A stretch of DNA of 13,712 nt from Deltaproteobacteria bacterium (GCA_029932035.1 JAOZQV010000037.1:1359-15070), one strand, 5' to 3'; counted from the first letter of the stretch, positions 1 to 7,123 are shown. The notes: a model not told the origin generated them from the letters alone. Made by a program: numbers and translations.

Positions 1-10
1 GCACCGTCTT

Positions 11-85
11 GCCACGCGCCATCATGTCATGCCCCGGCGTGTCATTCCCCCGCCTGTCACGCGCCTGCATGTCATGCCCCGGCGT
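11..85. repeat. 15-bp degenerate tandem repeat, five units
   Basis: Five head-to-tail 15-bp units are visible. Units at 26-40 and 71-85 are identical (GTCATGCCCCGGCGT). Units at 41-55 (GTCATTCCCCCGCCT) and 56-70 (GTCACGCGCCTGCAT) are diverged, and 11-25 (GCCACGCGCCATCAT) is the most diverged. The array may extend past the left window edge. The plus-strand frame through it is open from position 2 to a TAA at 92-94, and 15 bp is a multiple of three. It could therefore be the repetitive C-terminal tail of an upstream protein, or a non-coding intergenic repeat. I cannot decide which from this window. Confidence 0.7.
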
Positions 86-105
86 AGATGCTAACACGAC
101 CCTTT

Positions 106-140
106 AAGAAAGGGGAGGATAGGGATCCTCCCCTTTCTTT
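106..140. terminator. strong, symmetrical (bidirectional) intrinsic terminator
   Basis: Two perfect 15-nt inverted arms, 106-120 and 125-139, flank the 4-nt loop AGGG. The core is a GC-rich 9-bp stem (GGGGAGGAT paired with ATCCTCCCC). It is preceded by AAGAAA and followed by TTTCTTT, so both strands end the stem with a U-rich tract. That is the form of a bidirectional intrinsic terminator. It probably ends whatever lies left of the window. Oddly, its 3' edge is only about 10 nt from the ATG at 150, and its left arm contains the only SD-like sequence (AGGGGAGGA) upstream of that gene. Confidence 0.8.
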
Positions 141-149
141 GGGACCATT

Positions 150-1091
150 ATGAAAGAACTGCTCGTCCATCTCCTTATTTGTCCATTCTGTCTTCCCGTG
201 GAAGCAGAGCTCAAGTGTCTCATCAGCGAAAAAGAGGGTGAGGACATCCTGTCAGGATCACTCTATTGCTCCCAGTGCAATAATAGCTATCCCATCCAGG
301 AGGGGGTGGCCATACTCCTTCCCATGCCATCTGAAACTGATTCCCGGGCTCCCTCTAAATATGAAAGCCCTGAGCTCCTTTCTTCCTACCTGTGGGCCCA
401 CTATGCTGATATTTTTGAGGACATGGATGCAACCGCTGCTTATGAACAATGGGCAGGACAATTAAGGAATGATTCCGGCATCTCCTTAGACGCAGGGTGT
501 GCGGTGGGGCGATTCACCTTTGAAATGAGCAAGAAAAGCGCATTTGCAGTGGGTATCGACAATTCACACGCCTTTATTAAGACTGCGCGGCAGTTAATGA
601 TCAACCGTCAAATGGGGTTTTCAATACCGGAAGAAGGATTGCTCAGAGAACAGCGAATAATAAAACTGCCTGAAACATGGGATAGCTCTAAGGTTGAATT
701 CGTGGTGGGAGATGTTTTGCGCCTTCCTTTCAGGAGAGATGCCTTTTCCTCAGTTTCATCTCTGAACCTGGTCGACAAAGTCCCTTTGCCCCTGGTTCAT
801 ATCAGAGAGTTAAACCGTGTGGCAAGGGAAAGCCATGGGCAACTCCTCTTTTCGGACCCCTTTTCCTGGTCATCGGATGTCTCAAGGGAGGAGAACTGGC
901 TCGGTGGGACTGCTGATGGCCCGTATTCGGGAAAGGGATTTGATAATATCCTTTTACTGTTAACCGGGGAAACAGGCGAACTGCTACCGCCATGGGAGGT
1001 GGAAAACCAGGGTCATATCTGGTGGAAGATACGAAACCATGAAAATCACTTCGAACTCATTCGAAGCTGCTTTATTATGGCCCGCAGATGA
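150..1091 (+). CDS. Trm112-domain SAM methyltransferase of the OvoA C-terminal (4-mercaptohistidine N1-methyltransferase-like) type
   Basis: The protein has 313 aa. Residues 1-58 form a Trm112-like zinc ribbon (CPFC at 11-14, CSQC at 40-43, then YPIQEGVAILLP). Residues about 112-313 are a class I Rossmann methyltransferase: SAM motif I is LDAGCAVGR (113-121), followed by GIDNSHAFI (135-143), GDVLRLPF (187-194) and NLVDKVPLP (206-214). The stretches GCAVGR, SHAFI and ENWLGG (249-253 region) are what I recall from the methyltransferase fused to the C-terminus of the ovothiol enzyme OvoA. The substrate here is inferred only. No sulfoxide-synthase (DinB/FGE) gene is in the window. The start is fixed by the complete zinc ribbon and an in-frame stop at 120-122, yet there is no convincing SD and a terminator sits just upstream. 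An alternative is a general small-molecule methyltransferase. Confidence 0.85.
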   Translation: MKELLVHLLICPFCLPVEAELKCLISEKEGEDILSGSLYCSQCNNSYPIQEGVAILLPMPSETDSRAPSKYESPELLSSYLWAHYADIFEDMDATAAYEQWAGQLRNDSGISLDAGCAVGRFTFEMSKKSAFAVGIDNSHAFIKTARQLMINRQMGFSIPEEGLLREQRIIKLPETWDSSKVEFVVGDVLRLPFRRDAFSSVSSLNLVDKVPLPLVHIRELNRVARESHGQLLFSDPFSWSSDVSREENWLGGTADGPYSGKGFDNILLLLTGETGELLPPWEVENQGHIWWKIRNHENHFELIRSCFIMARR

Positions 1092-1142
1092 GATTACACC
1101 GGTCTGACGGCCGAACTACATTCTACTCGTGCAGTTAAAGAC

Positions 1143-1165
1143 CTGTCACGGCCCAAGGCCGACAG
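1143..1165 (+). other. hairpin downstream of the methyltransferase gene
   Basis: CTGT at 1143-1146 pairs with ACAG at 1162-1165, and CGGCC at 1149-1153 pairs with GGCCG at 1157-1161. A 2-nt bulge separates the stems and the loop is CAA. It lies about 50 nt after the methyltransferase stop. No U-tract follows directly (a T-run appears only from 1179), so it is a weak candidate terminator. The remaining stretch up to 1310 is the leader of the cytochrome gene. It contains TTGACA at 1186-1191, but the bases 17 nt on (AAATCT) make a poor -10, so I do not call a promoter. Confidence 0.35.
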
Positions 1166-1310
1166 CAGATATAAAATGTTTTTTGTTGACAAGCAACTTA
1201 CCTCATGCAAATCTTCTATTCATACAGAGTTCGATATTTGGTATGAGAAATAGCCCTTTCAACTACTCAACCAGTTAACAAGGTCTGTCACAAGATAAGG
1301 GAGGAGCAAA

Positions 1311-2714
1311 ATGAGAAAAAAATCAATAAAGTATCGATGGGTGGTTCTGGGAGCGTTTTTCTACTTGCTGCTGGTATTGGGAGTGGCCTTTGCCCAAGAA
1401 ATGGTAAAGAGCAGTTACAGCCCGGTAGTCATTACGGAGCCTTTTGAAAAGACTATGGTCCGCATGAAGGCTGCCAAACCGGAAGTGATGAAACGCCAGA
1501 TGGATCTGCTCAATGAACGATATGATTTGAGTGACCGGCCGGCTGGGGGTGTAATGATGTCCGGCGGAAAAAAGGCTGTTCAGGAAGGTGTCCGGGCCAA
1601 ACTGCCCGAGGGTATGACCTGGGAAAAGCTGGCCGAGATGACCCCTGAAGAGGTTCGCGAAAAGGACCTTTGGCCTAAAGGGTTTTTCCCCTTACCTCAT
1701 CCGAACCACGCAGAGGGCGGCATGGTCTTCCCCAAGTACCATATCGAGGAAATCAAAAAGCAGGAGGGGCGGGATCTCACAAGATTTGACCTGGATCTTG
1801 ATCTGCCTGACCACCTGTTGCCAGAGTTCCCTCCCCCCATCTATTTGACAACCCGCCCTGATCTTGGCGATGTCTCCCAAGGCAAGGTCGTCACCATGAT
1901 GAACTACTATGAGCTGTTCAATGGAATTTTAAATCCCAAGCAGCTCGAAGGCCTCAGACTGCTGGTAACGCCCTTCCCTCAGCAGCAGTTCAACCTGACG
2001 GAAGACCGACGTTCTGAATTGCCCAGCAGGGGGGTCACATGCTTTGACTGCCATCTCAACGGACACACCAATGCCGCAACCCATCTGGTGGGCGATATCC
2101 GCCCCCAGGAGTTCAGACACCGCTTGGACATTCCCACTCTCCGCGGTGTGAATATCCAGCGCCTGTTCGGTTCACAGCGGGCATTGAAGTCCATTGAAGA
2201 CTTCACTGAATTTGAACAGCGGGCAGCTTATTTCGACGGCGACCATGTCATTGCAGCCAAAAAAGGTGTCAATGTATTGGAACGGGGGAGCCAGGTCCAC
2301 TTTATGGCCGAAGTTCAGGCGATTCTGGACTTTCCACCGGCGCCCAAGCTGAATATCTATGGCAAGTTAGATGAGAAAAAGGCATCCAAATCGGAATTGC
2401 GTGGGCAGGAGGTATTCTTTGGGAAGGCCAAATGCGCGGTATGCCACCCTGCTCCTTACTATACTGACAATCTCATGCATAACCTGAAAACAGAACGCTT
2501 TTTCAAACCCCGCATGATCAATGGCCGGATGGCCTCGGCGGACGGACCCATTAAGACCTTTCCCTTGCGCGGGATCAAGGATTCACCCCCTTATCTGCAC
2601 GACGGCCGATTGTTGACCCTGGAAGACACGGTGGAATTTTTCAACCTAATTCAGGAACTCAAATTGACAGACCAGGAGAAAAAGGATCTTGTGGCCTTTA
2701 TGAGAGGCCTTTAA
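1311..2714 (+). CDS. exported di-heme cytochrome c peroxidase/MauG-like protein with long N-terminal region
   Basis: The protein has 467 aa. Residues 1-28 are a Sec signal peptide (KK start, hydrophobic core about 10-26, AFA before QE). It has two c-type heme sites, CFDCH at 244-248 and CAVCH at 375-379, about 131 residues apart. Near the C-terminus is FPLRGIKDSPPYLHDGR (417-433), the conserved region of bacterial di-heme cytochrome c peroxidases. The role is therefore periplasmic redox chemistry; peroxidase activity is a family inference. Ordinary family members carry their first heme near residue 50 of the mature chain. Here about 215 residues precede it, rich in charged and proline residues and without a recognised domain. 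The start has an excellent SD (GGGAGGAG at 1299-1306). The last 17 bp overlap the 3' end of the convergent peptidase gene, so no separate terminator fits between them. Confidence 0.88.
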   Translation: MRKKSIKYRWVVLGAFFYLLLVLGVAFAQEMVKSSYSPVVITEPFEKTMVRMKAAKPEVMKRQMDLLNERYDLSDRPAGGVMMSGGKKAVQEGVRAKLPEGMTWEKLAEMTPEEVREKDLWPKGFFPLPHPNHAEGGMVFPKYHIEEIKKQEGRDLTRFDLDLDLPDHLLPEFPPPIYLTTRPDLGDVSQGKVVTMMNYYELFNGILNPKQLEGLRLLVTPFPQQQFNLTEDRRSELPSRGVTCFDCHLNGHTNAATHLVGDIRPQEFRHRLDIPTLRGVNIQRLFGSQRALKSIEDFTEFEQRAAYFDGDHVIAAKKGVNVLERGSQVHFMAEVQAILDFPPAPKLNIYGKLDEKKASKSELRGQEVFFGKAKCAVCHPAPYYTDNLMHNLKTERFFKPRMINGRMASADGPIKTFPLRGIKDSPPYLHDGRLLTLEDTVEFFNLIQELKLTDQEKKDLVAFMRGL

Positions 2715-4512
2715 GGATCTCACGTGGTGGATGCGCGTATGGGGAATCAATCAAATCCTCTATATACTGAAAGGCCGGCTTCCAGAACGATTTGTCCTCA
2801 GGGTTCAGGCCCATCTCTGTAAGCATCTCCATTGGCGCCAGGAAAGATCCGGCCTTGAGAAGGTCGATGATTGCCTCTAAGAACCCGTCTCCCTTCTCTT
2901 GAAAGTTCTGAAAAAGGATAATGGAAAGAAGATTTCCAAAGATATAGCTGTAGCAGTAGAAGGGACAATGAAAGAGATGGGGAATGCGTGCCCAGCCCCA
3001 GGCATAGCCGGCTGTCATCTCCACCTGTTGCCCGTAAAATCTCTTATTCTCATCCCACCAGATCCGGCAGATTTCCTCGGCACTGAGCAGATGATCCTGG
3101 CGTTCGTGGTGAATAGCCTGTTCAAAACGTGTGATCACATTTTGTCGGAACACGGTTGTAAGTATACCCTCAATTCGTGTGGCCAGGAGCGCGGAACCGT
3201 GCCTCTCAAACACTTTATGGCAACTAAGATACGCGGTCAGGGCCACCTCCATAAATGTGGATGCTGTTTCCGCTAAAACAGGTGGAGGCCTGAAATTCAA
3301 ATAACTCTGATTTGACGCAAGTCGATAATGTATCCCGTGCCCGAGTTCATGGGCGAGTGTCATAAGTCCCCTTAGGGTTCCGTTATAACCAAGGGAAATA
3401 TAAGGGGCAATAGACGGCGAAAGGCATTTACAAAATGCCCCGTTCTGCTTGCCGCTTCTCGATTCCGCATCGATTCTCCTGTCATCAAAAAACTCTTTGG
3501 CTGTTGAATAAAAGAGGGGGTGGAGATCCTTCATGGCCCCCAACACCAGCGCCTCAGCTTCAGGAAAACCCAGTTGCGGCACATCTGTTTGAAGAGGCGC
3601 GAAAATATCATGGGTTTTCAGGCCTTTCAATCCCAGCCCGCGGGCCTTGAGACGGAAGTATTTCCATGCCAGGGGGTAATGGACCTCCACTGACGCCATC
3701 ATTCCATCAATAACCGGTTTATTCACCTCATTAAGCAAATGGGCCCTGTGCATTGGAGAAGGATGCCGTCTGTACTGGTTTTCCTGGCTATAATCCAGGA
3801 CCAGGGCGTTTAGGATGTTCTTGAAAATCACCCCCTGCTTTCTCAGCCCTAAGAAAAGGGTTTCTGAGGCCGTTTCTCTAAGGGCGCGGTCCGGCGAATA
3901 AAGGAGCGCCCGGGTCTGATCAATGGTAAGGGAGCGCTCTTTTCCGTTTATCTCCATCGGGACGTTAAGGGAGCCCATGATCTCGTCGTAAAGGGACAAA
4001 AAGGCATCTCTTCCTGAACCATGCCCTCGTTTGATCATCATTTCTTCGGGTTCACTCAGGGCGTACGGCTTGAATCGTATTTGATTCAGGAGAAAATGAC
4101 GATATCTCAAAAGATCCTCGTGGGCGGCCAGCCTTGTCAGTGAATCACCGGAAAGGGTCTTGATCTCAAGCTCAAAAAACGCGAGGATCCGGGATATTTC
4201 ACCCCATGTCTCCCTGACTTTTTGCAAAAGCCTTATCCTGTTATGATCTCTGGTATCTGATGAATGATAAAGATATGCCAAGAGGTAGGGCTTCATGCCC
4301 ATCTCATGAATTGATTCATATTTGCGAATGGCAGAGAGGAGTGTTTTGGGGTCCAGGTTTTCATTATTAATCTTTCCCTTGAACGAAGCGACAAAACCGA
4401 GGGCCTTATCTCGAGCTGCACCAAGGTCCTCACACAGACGGGGATCTTCATCTCCATGGTATAGATCCTCTAAATCCCAGGGACCGCCTGTGGCCAAATC
4501 CTTATCTTTCAT
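2698..4512 (-). CDS. pepF: M3-family oligoendopeptidase (PepF type)
   Basis: The protein has 604 aa counting from the ATG at 4512. GTG at 4518 and TTG at 4515 are in frame just upstream, and none has a clear SD. It is a cytoplasmic zinc peptidase that degrades short peptides. The zinc motif is HELGH (388-392), inside LMTLAHELGHGIHY. The third ligand is Glu415 in LAETAS, and the C-terminal stretch RIPHLFHCPFYCYSY (509-523) holds the conserved substrate-binding His/Tyr cluster. Length and motif order match intact M3 oligoendopeptidases near 600 aa. There is no signal peptide. It is the last gene of the minus-strand string, about 20 nt after the PLP-enzyme stop, and its 3' end overlaps the convergent cytochrome gene by 17 bp. 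Translation may be coupled to the gene in front. Confidence 0.92.
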   Translation of the reverse strand: MKDKDLATGGPWDLEDLYHGDEDPRLCEDLGAARDKALGFVASFKGKINNENLDPKTLLSAIRKYESIHEMGMKPYLLAYLYHSSDTRDHNRIRLLQKVRETWGEISRILAFFELEIKTLSGDSLTRLAAHEDLLRYRHFLLNQIRFKPYALSEPEEMMIKRGHGSGRDAFLSLYDEIMGSLNVPMEINGKERSLTIDQTRALLYSPDRALRETASETLFLGLRKQGVIFKNILNALVLDYSQENQYRRHPSPMHRAHLLNEVNKPVIDGMMASVEVHYPLAWKYFRLKARGLGLKGLKTHDIFAPLQTDVPQLGFPEAEALVLGAMKDLHPLFYSTAKEFFDDRRIDAESRSGKQNGAFCKCLSPSIAPYISLGYNGTLRGLMTLAHELGHGIHYRLASNQSYLNFRPPPVLAETASTFMEVALTAYLSCHKVFERHGSALLATRIEGILTTVFRQNVITRFEQAIHHERQDHLLSAEEICRIWWDENKRFYGQQVEMTAGYAWGWARIPHLFHCPFYCYSYIFGNLLSIILFQNFQEKGDGFLEAIIDLLKAGSFLAPMEMLTEMGLNPEDKSFWKPAFQYIEDLIDSPYAHPPREILKGLS

Positions 4513-4532
4513 CAACACTCAACGCTCTGAAA

Positions 4533-5657
4533 TTAGATTTTTCTGTGAAAACTATCGAAGGCCTCAAAAAAGATCCTCACATCATCCCTATTATTATAAA
4601 AATGGGGTGAAAGCCGGATCATATTATCTCTCAGAGAAACCACTATCTTTTTCCCGGCTAAGAATTTGAAGAGGGATTTGGGGTCTGAGGAAGGGATGAA
4701 GCTGAGTATGCCGGAGCGTTCTTCCTGGCCCATGGGGGTCATGATCCGGCAATTTCGATCCATCAGGCCCTGAAGCAGGAGATCGTTTATGTTTAGAACA
4801 TTGCGGTAGATCTTTTCTACCCCCAATTCATAGAGTAAATCGAGCGCTGCGCCTAAGGCATAAATCCCGGCCACATTCATGGTGCCAGGCTCAAAGCGGA
4901 GCGCGTCCCGCTTCAGGTCAAAACTGAGTTGGAAGAACTCTTCCTCATCCATCACGCTTTTCCATCCAACCTGCCCCGGATGAACAATATCATTTACCTC
5001 ATTAGAGATGAAAAAGGTTCCGCATCCCATGGTGCTGAGGAGCCATTTATGGCCACCGGCAGCCATAAAGTGGATGCCGTATTTTTTCACGTCCATGGGG
5101 ATAACCCCTAAGCTTTGAATGGCATCTACGCAAAAAAGAATCCCTTTTCTCTTGCAAAAATCCCCTATGGCCTCCAGATCGCAATGAAAACCTGTAGAGA
5201 AATCGACTGAACTGACTGAAAGGAGTCGGGTGCGAGGTTTCAGCGCCCTTTCTATCTCTCCAACCCCGAAACGACCCTCCTTCCTTTGAATGAATTGAAT
5301 GAGGACCCCTTGACGCTCCAGATTCATCCAGGGATAGATATTGGCCGGAAACTCAGGAGTAGGAACAAGGACCACGTCGCCCTCCTCCCAGTCAAGACCC
5401 GCTGCAACAGCGCTTAGCCCCTCTGAGGTATTGCCGACAAAGGCAATCTCGTGGTCATGGGCCTTAATCAATTTTGCGAAAAGCCTGCGGACTTCAGCAA
5501 TCCTTTTCAGCCATTTGGGATAACACTCATTCCCGCAATAACTGAACTCCCGTAACAGCGACTCCACAGACTTAATCACCCGGATGGGAGGCGAGGAGAC
5601 TGCGGCGTGATTCATGAAGGTATGATTTTCTGTGATTGGGAATTCCGAGCGATACAT
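4533..5657 (-). CDS. class V PLP-dependent aminotransferase-fold enzyme (isopenicillin-N-epimerase/cysteine-desulfurase superfamily)
   Basis: The protein has 374 aa from the ATG at 5657, which has GGAAG 8 nt upstream. A TTG at 5672 is an alternative, with AGGGG about 8 nt before it. This is a fold-type I PLP enzyme. It shows the N-terminal NHAAVSSPP, the phosphate-loop region GNTSEGLSAV, Asp178 and Gln181 in CVDAIQS for the cofactor ring, and Schiff-base Lys204 in AAGGHKW. The C-terminal IRLSPHFYN (about 347-355) holds the Arg that usually binds the substrate carboxylate. No C-terminal catalytic Cys loop is seen, so it is unlikely to be a SufS/IscS-type desulfurase. Epimerase, lyase or aminotransferase chemistry all remain possible. 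It lies 20 nt after the hydroxylase stop, and its SD candidates fall in the end of that gene and the short gap. Its place near a rhodanese is suggestive but proves nothing. Confidence 0.88.
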   Translation of the reverse strand: MYRSEFPITENHTFMNHAAVSSPPIRVIKSVESLLREFSYCGNECYPKWLKRIAEVRRLFAKLIKAHDHEIAFVGNTSEGLSAVAAGLDWEEGDVVLVPTPEFPANIYPWMNLERQGVLIQFIQRKEGRFGVGEIERALKPRTRLLSVSSVDFSTGFHCDLEAIGDFCKRKGILFCVDAIQSLGVIPMDVKKYGIHFMAAGGHKWLLSTMGCGTFFISNEVNDIVHPGQVGWKSVMDEEEFFQLSFDLKRDALRFEPGTMNVAGIYALGAALDLLYELGVEKIYRNVLNINDLLLQGLMDRNCRIMTPMGQEERSGILSFIPSSDPKSLFKFLAGKKIVVSLRDNMIRLSPHFYNNRDDVRIFFEAFDSFHRKI

Positions 5658-5677
5658 GTCAAAGTCTTCCAATACCC

Positions 5678-6520
5678 TTACCCCTTTCTAACAGTAGGCT
5701 CGCGTCCCCATCCGTTGATGGAATAACGGCCAGGGTTTCCGATAAAGGGGAGGGCCAACATCCAGGGGAGCGTCAGGCGCTTCGGATCACGAAACTGGGA
5801 AAGCCCGATGGTCATCCCGATATGACCTGCCGCGGGCTGGGGCCGATAAGTCCCGAAGAGCCGATCCCACCAGGGCATATTGAAGCCGAAATTACTGTTT
5901 GTCTCCCGGATTGTGACGGAATGATGGACACGATGCATATCAGGCGTAACCACAAAGAGACGAAGAATCCGGTCGACCTTTTCAGGCATACGGATATTCC
6001 CGTGGTTGAAGGTTGCAGTGGCGTTGAGGAATATCTCAAAGAGGATAACCGCCAAAACAGGTGGGCCAAGTACGACGACGACCGCCAACTTAATGCCGAA
6101 AGAGATCAGGATTTCTATTGGATGGAAACGGAGACCGGTGGTCAGGTCGTAATCCAGATCCGCATGGTGCATCATGTGGAATCTCCAGAGGATCGGGATG
6201 GCATGAAACATGACGTGCTGTATGTATACGACAAGATCGAGGAGGATGACGCTGGCCGCCACTGCTACAGGATAGGGGATTTTCAGGGTATTGAGCAGCC
6301 CCCAGTGGTTTTCCTTTACAATAAGGGCCATAGCCACCGGCATAATAGGCATCAGCAACTGTGCTGTCAGCGAATTCAAGCCCACTATCCCGAGATTGCC
6401 GAACCATCGCTTTGGCTTGGATGTGGTCAGGTCACGGCGGGGTCTTGCTAATTCCCATAGGGCAATCAGAACAAAAACAGAGGCAAAAGAGAGAAGCCTG
6501 ATAAGAATTTCATTCTCCAT
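5678..6520 (-). CDS. fatty-acid hydroxylase / sterol desaturase family membrane protein
   Basis: The protein has 280 aa. It is an integral membrane di-iron protein by its histidine clusters: HVMFH (102-106), HMMHH (115-119), FHP at 133, NHGN at 173 and HRVHH (196-200), followed by PWWDRLFGTY (216-225), the usual end of the FA_hydroxylase domain (PF04116). Hydrophobic segments lie at about 8-22, 45-68, 85-101 and 137-165. The family hydroxylates or desaturates lipids with O2; the lipid substrate here is unknown. An O2-using enzyme is notable in what looks like an anaerobe. Its ATG (6518-6520) lies inside the last codons of the rhodanese-ferritin gene (11-bp overlap). GGAGG sits about 10 nt upstream, so the two are probably translationally coupled. 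Confidence 0.9.
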   Translation of the reverse strand: MENEILIRLLSFASVFVLIALWELARPRRDLTTSKPKRWFGNLGIVGLNSLTAQLLMPIMPVAMALIVKENHWGLLNTLKIPYPVAVAASVILLDLVVYIQHVMFHAIPILWRFHMMHHADLDYDLTTGLRFHPIEILISFGIKLAVVVVLGPPVLAVILFEIFLNATATFNHGNIRMPEKVDRILRLFVVTPDMHRVHHSVTIRETNSNFGFNMPWWDRLFGTYRPQPAAGHIGMTIGLSQFRDPKRLTLPWMLALPFIGNPGRYSINGWGREPTVRKG

Positions 6521-7103
6521 TATGAATGGCCTCCATCATCCCGCCTAAGGCTGCCAGATGGGCCTTTTCATCTTCGGCTATCCGGTACAAAACCCTCCTG
6601 CTTTCTTCATCTTCAGCTTTAAGGGAATATCTCAGATAGAGGTCCAGCGCCTGGGTCTCAAGCATCATGGCCAGACTCAGGATATCCGCTGTTGTCTCCA
6701 TGGCAGGTCTGTTTTCTTCTAAGAATTCTTTGGTGGTGAAACCGCCCTCCATCATCTCGCTTTTGACACCTGCCTCAAAGGCCTCCTTCCCTGTCCCCGT
6801 TGTATTCAGGGTCTTATAAACCTCCTTAAATCCTTGTCCTGCCAAGAGTTGGGCAGCGGCACGGCTGCGGCCTCCTATGGCTCAGTAAGCTATAACAGGT
6901 TTTTCAGGATCAAGCTCCCCGAGCCTGTCAGAAAGCTGGGGAAGGGGGATAAGCGTGGCCCCCGGTATCCTGGTCTTTTCATATTCCCCTAACTGACGCA
7001 CATCTAAAAGGGTATAGGTCCCTTCCTCATGCTCGGCCATATATGCCCTGGCCTCTTCAGCGTCCATATTCTTAACCGGAGTAAAAAATTCCTTCCATTT
7101 CAT
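6510..7103 (-). CDS. probable selenoprotein: rhodanese domain (Sec74 at the active site) fused to ferritin-like domain
   Basis: This is one reading frame of 198 codons interrupted by TGA at 6884-6882 (codon 74). Residues 1-73 are a rhodanese N-half: TLLDVRQLGEYEKTRIPGA at 31-49, then PEKPVIAY at 66-73. Codon 74 is TGA, followed by AIGGRSRAAAQLLAGQGF. Rhodaneses of this type have Cys-x-x-G-x-R-S here, so the TGA replaces the catalytic cysteine exactly. The frame continues to a TGA at 6510. Residues about 131-193 look like half of a rubrerythrin/ferritin bundle (LETQALDLY at 148-156, EDEKAHL with ExxH at 179-182). The start has AGGGAG 7 nt upstream (7111-7116), 20 nt after the methyltransferase stop. 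A SECIS-like hairpin follows the TGA. Rhodanese-like selenoproteins have been reported; function beyond persulfide/selenide chemistry is not predictable. The alternative is a nonsense mutation, less likely given the intact downstream frame and coupled next gene. Confidence 0.85.
6851..6872 (-). promoter_or_regulatory. candidate bacterial SECIS hairpin after the in-frame UGA
   Basis: Read on the minus strand after the TGA at 6884-6882, GCAGC (6868-6864) pairs with GCUGC (6857-6853) around the loop CGUGCC (6863-6858). Below a CC bulge, GG (6872-6871) pairs with CC (6852-6851). The loop starts 19 nt after the UGA and has G as its second base followed by U. That resembles the spacing and GU-containing apical loop known for SelB-binding bacterial SECIS elements such as that of fdhF. 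Seen by eye only; no folding energy was computed. Confidence 0.65.
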
Positions 7104-7123
7104 ATCATCACTCCCTAACGCAG

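Noticed and set aside
1186..1214. TTGACA-led promoter before the di-heme cytochrome gene
   Set aside because: The -35 is perfect but the bases 16-18 nt downstream do not resemble TATAAT.
1089..1252. Frame stays open for about 53 codons after the TGA of the Trm112-methyltransferase, possibly a second Sec codon
   Set aside because: The methyltransferase domain ends naturally at the TGA, no conserved Cys is expected there, and the only hairpin is more than 50 nt away, too far for a SECIS element.
4322..4669. 115-codon plus-strand open frame spanning the junction of the peptidase and PLP-enzyme genes
   Set aside because: Antisense to two well-supported genes, and its product has no recognisable features.
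5636..6451. 271-codon open frame on the plus strand opposite the hydroxylase gene
   Set aside because: Its product shows no domain-like composition, whereas the minus strand has full histidine motifs. It is a GC-skew shadow of a real gene.
6510..6845. Separate 111-aa ferritin-like gene with a TTG start
   Set aside because: The TTG lies in the middle of the rhodanese sequence, which continues unbroken upstream to the TGA, and it has no SD of its own.
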